DNA of 21,433 nucleotides, taken from the IMG/VR virus record IMGVR_UViG_3300025430_000126, positions 1 through 21,433 of that record; one strand, 5' to 3'. The stretch comes from a virus. Below are positions 20,038 to 21,433 of this stretch, in pieces (positions within the stretch are counted from its first letter, which is position 1; the number at the start of each line of letters is the position of its first letter). The notes beneath the pieces are model-generated. The model ran no database searches, had not been told where the DNA came from, and worked only from the letters and a program-made list of their open reading frames with translations. A program made the position numbers and the translations under genes.

Positions 20038-20355
20038 TTATCCTTGTTTACCGCTAGTTTTACGACCTTTAGTTGCAGCACCATATCCACGCATTTCTTT
20101 TTGACCAAATCTATTTTCTGGAGCGAAAGCATTTTTAGATGCATTGCCAGCAGAAATATTCATTTGATTTGTGTTAGTGCCTTGTTCATAAATCTCACTA
20201 GGGACTTGGATATCTTGTGGTTGTTTGTAAACTCCAATATCATCACCACCACCTGATGGATATACAAAACCTGTATACGCACTAGCGTCTTTATTTTCTT
20301 TAGCGTGACCTAATGGATACTCTCCTGCTGGAGTTGGATTAACTTTCTTTTCCAT
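20038..20355 (-). CDS. Small hypothetical phage protein (105 aa)
   Basis: The product is hydrophilic and probably partly disordered: MEKKVNPTPAGEYPLGHAKE at the start, a Gly/Asp stretch GFVYPSGGGDDIGVYKQPQD, and a basic C-terminus (MRGYGAATKGRKTSGKQG). There is no membrane segment, cysteine or enzymatic motif. It starts two bases after the preceding stop and ends five bases before the adaptor GTG, so it is co-translated with structural genes. The Lys/Arg-rich C-terminus could bind DNA or the acidic surface of a virion protein. I do not recognise a named family. Confidence 0.65.
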   Translation of the reverse strand: MEKKVNPTPAGEYPLGHAKENKDASAYTGFVYPSGGGDDIGVYKQPQDIQVPSEIYEQGTNTNQMNISAGNASKNAFAPENRFGQKEMRGYGAATKGRKTSGKQG

Positions 20356-20357
20356 AA

Positions 20358-20552
20358 TTATCTACCCTTTTTTTGATTGTTAGCACGAGCTAGATTACGA
20401 CCTACAGCTCTCATAGCTTGGCCAGTAACTGTTGATGCACCTTTAGAACCTTTACCAGATTCAATACCTACGTTAGGACCTGTATCACCTAAGTTTTTAC
20501 CTTTGGTTTTACCTGTCTTGTTAATGCCTTGAGCACCTGATTTAAAACCCAT
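20358..20552 (-). CDS. Small basic Gly/Lys-rich hypothetical protein (64 aa)
   Basis: The 64-residue product (MGFKSGAQGINKTGKTKGKN, ending VGRNLARANNQKKGR) is strongly basic and low in hydrophobic residues. AGGAGA lies six bases before the ATG, which is one of the best ribosome binding sites in the window. The charge and position next to the adaptor suggest a nucleic-acid or scaffold-binding role in the virion, but no motif confirms it. The good ribosome binding site and tight spacing to both neighbours support it as a real gene. Confidence 0.65.
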   Translation of the reverse strand: MGFKSGAQGINKTGKTKGKNLGDTGPNVGIESGKGSKGASTVTGQAMRAVGRNLARANNQKKGR

Positions 20553-20567
20553 TTTACTTCTCCTAAT

Positions 20568-20996
20568 TTAAGTTGTTGTTATTGTAACACTTCCTACAGC
20601 ACTAAGTCCAATTAAGTCATTAGGTGTAAGAACTGTATCAAATAATCTTGCTCCACCTACTGGAGCCCATCCCCATTGAAATACTCTACTACCACCTTCT
20701 GGAGTACCATAACCAGCAACACTAGTTCCTGCTGAAGAATTAGTTAAAACTCCACTATTTCCTGATTGGTAATATGATACATCAGGTCTTGGTTCTCTAA
20801 CTGCCTGTGGATCATTAACAGGGTAGAGACCTAATTGTAGTTGTGGATGATCTGGGTCCCAGCAACTTGGGCATACTTTAATATTGTAGAGCTTTGTTTT
20901 TATTGTTTGTTTTTTAAGCTCTTTTAATTTATAGCGTTGACCACAACGGTCACATTCCGCTATTGCGTGTTTGCCTGATGCAAATTTACTAGGCAT
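20568..20996 (-). CDS. Zinc-ribbon virion-region protein (142 aa)
   Basis: An N-terminal zinc ribbon is clear: Cys15-x2-Cys18 (AECDRCGQRYKLKELKKQ) and Cys42-x2-Cys45 (VCPSCWDPDHPQ). Residues 50-75 carry DHPQLQLGLYPVNDPQAVRE followed by PRPDV, which I recall from related phage proteins. The remainder is Gly/Ser-rich and ends in a beta-like segment TPNDLIGLSAVGSVTITTT. The gene starts four bases after the stop of the truncated gene upstream. Its spacing in the structural operon suggests a virion or assembly protein. The zinc ribbon could bind DNA or simply stabilise a small domain. Confidence 0.75.
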   Translation of the reverse strand: MPSKFASGKHAIAECDRCGQRYKLKELKKQTIKTKLYNIKVCPSCWDPDHPQLQLGLYPVNDPQAVREPRPDVSYYQSGNSGVLTNSSAGTSVAGYGTPEGGSRVFQWGWAPVGGARLFDTVLTPNDLIGLSAVGSVTITTT

Positions 20997-21000
20997 CTAA

Positions 21001-21433
21001 TTACCTATAATAGTTCATGTTACGTGGAACAAATCTAATGCTTGCTTTCTCACGATCTTCATCGGCTGCAAGTTGAAATGTTTCATCATAAACTTGTTTT
21101 AAACCCATTACCCTTTGTGGATCTACACCATCTAATTTAACGCTTAGGTGGTATGCTAATCCTGCAATCATAGCAGGTATAAATCTAAATGGCATATCTT
21201 GAATAAATGTACCACCACCGCCTGTATCTTGTATACGTCTTAGTCTCCAATACACAAATACATAGTTACCACCAGCATTTGGAGTTGGCCACACATTAAT
21301 AGATGGTAGCCATGGTACATATACAACTACACCCGCTGTATGTGAAGTAGCTGTTGTATTGTTTTGACCACGAGCACAATTTTGTATTTGGTTGCCAGTA
21401 ACATTTGCATAATAGATTACTTCAGTATCTAAC
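21001..21433 (-). CDS. Conserved phage protein, C-terminal part (N-terminus beyond window end)
   Basis: The frame is open from the window edge to TAA at 21003-21001, giving 144 visible residues. An apparent GTG start at 21294 is not the true start: the same frame continues upstream with good coding sequence (GVVVYVPWLPSINVWPTPNA). The visible part contains NYVFVYWRLRRIQDTGGGGT, MPFRFIPAMIAGLAYHLSVK, and ends QLAADEDREKASIRFVPRNM then NYYR. This C-terminus (A-A-D-E-D-R-E-K-A-S-x-R-F-V-P-R) is one I recall from phage contigs in this neighbourhood, upstream of the zinc-ribbon gene. It is probably a virion structural protein. I cannot assign a precise role. Confidence 0.75.
   Translation of the reverse strand, partial: LDTEVIYYANVTGNQIQNCARGQNNTTATSHTAGVVVYVPWLPSINVWPTPNAGGNYVFVYWRLRRIQDTGGGGTFIQDMPFRFIPAMIAGLAYHLSVKLDGVDPQRVMGLKQVYDETFQLAADEDREKASIRFVPRNMNYYR

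Noticed and set aside
19870-20256. Plus-strand 128-codon frame
   Set aside because: It is antisense to the adaptor N-terminus and the 105-residue gene, both better supported by ribosome binding sites and conserved sequence.
21001-21294. Complete 97-residue gene starting with GTG at 21294
   Set aside because: The same frame stays open to the window edge with plausible coding sequence, so this is an internal Val codon of a truncated longer gene.
1-21433. tRNA genes, integrase, attachment sites or insertion sequences
   Set aside because: No cloverleaf-like tRNA segment, recombinase motif or terminal inverted repeats were noticed. Coding sequence covers nearly the whole window.

Overview
The window is about 21.4 kb of an A+T-rich tailed double-stranded DNA phage genome, from the late (virion and lysis) half. 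Every credible gene lies on the minus strand, so transcription runs from the high coordinates towards base 1. Genes are packed with 1-4 base start/stop overlaps (ATGA, TAATG) or gaps of under 12 bases in most places. I see no terminase, portal, capsid, replication, integrase or tRNA gene. An adaptor protein, a nozzle protein and several Ala/Gly-rich internal virion proteins are present, with no tape-measure or sheath gene, which points to a short-tailed (podovirus) particle. The soluble GH24 endolysin with a small membrane holin suggests a Gram-negative host. The sequence style resembles uncultivated aquatic phages, but the host cannot be named from this window.

In transcription order, the right end (21433-19109) holds a truncated conserved phage gene, a zinc-ribbon protein, two small basic proteins and the head-tail adaptor (GTG start). 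Next comes a fibre block (19109-10982): two small conserved virion proteins, a 929-residue fibre with YadA-head-like repeats, a 321-residue protein made almost wholly of two kinds of perfect-period repeats, a 464-residue fibre, and three ~200-residue fibre/tip proteins. A 44-residue gene, a secreted HNH nuclease-like protein, a 50-residue helical protein, a 3TM-type holin and a GH24 endolysin follow (10980-9394). The left part holds the tail nozzle (9392-7029), a C1q-like fibre protein, and an internal/ejection protein block: a 661-residue protein, a GNAT-like 136-residue protein, a Q-rich 863-residue protein, and the N-terminal 449 residues of a larger Ala-rich, coiled-coil protein cut by the window start.

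The most striking feature is a set of short Gly/Thr-rich beta-type modules (about 50-90 residues) inserted in frame into unrelated virion proteins. One module family occurs in both the adaptor and the large fibre. A second occurs twice in the 464-residue fibre, once splitting a C-terminal tail that is intact in the 929-residue fibre, so the window carries its own uninterrupted reference. The nozzle carries further inserts, one apparently nested inside another. Together with the paralogous fibre tips, an exact 24-base repeat covering tip 3' end plus next gene start, and the 20- and 11-residue repeat protein, this suggests extensive modular remodelling of the particle's exposed surface.
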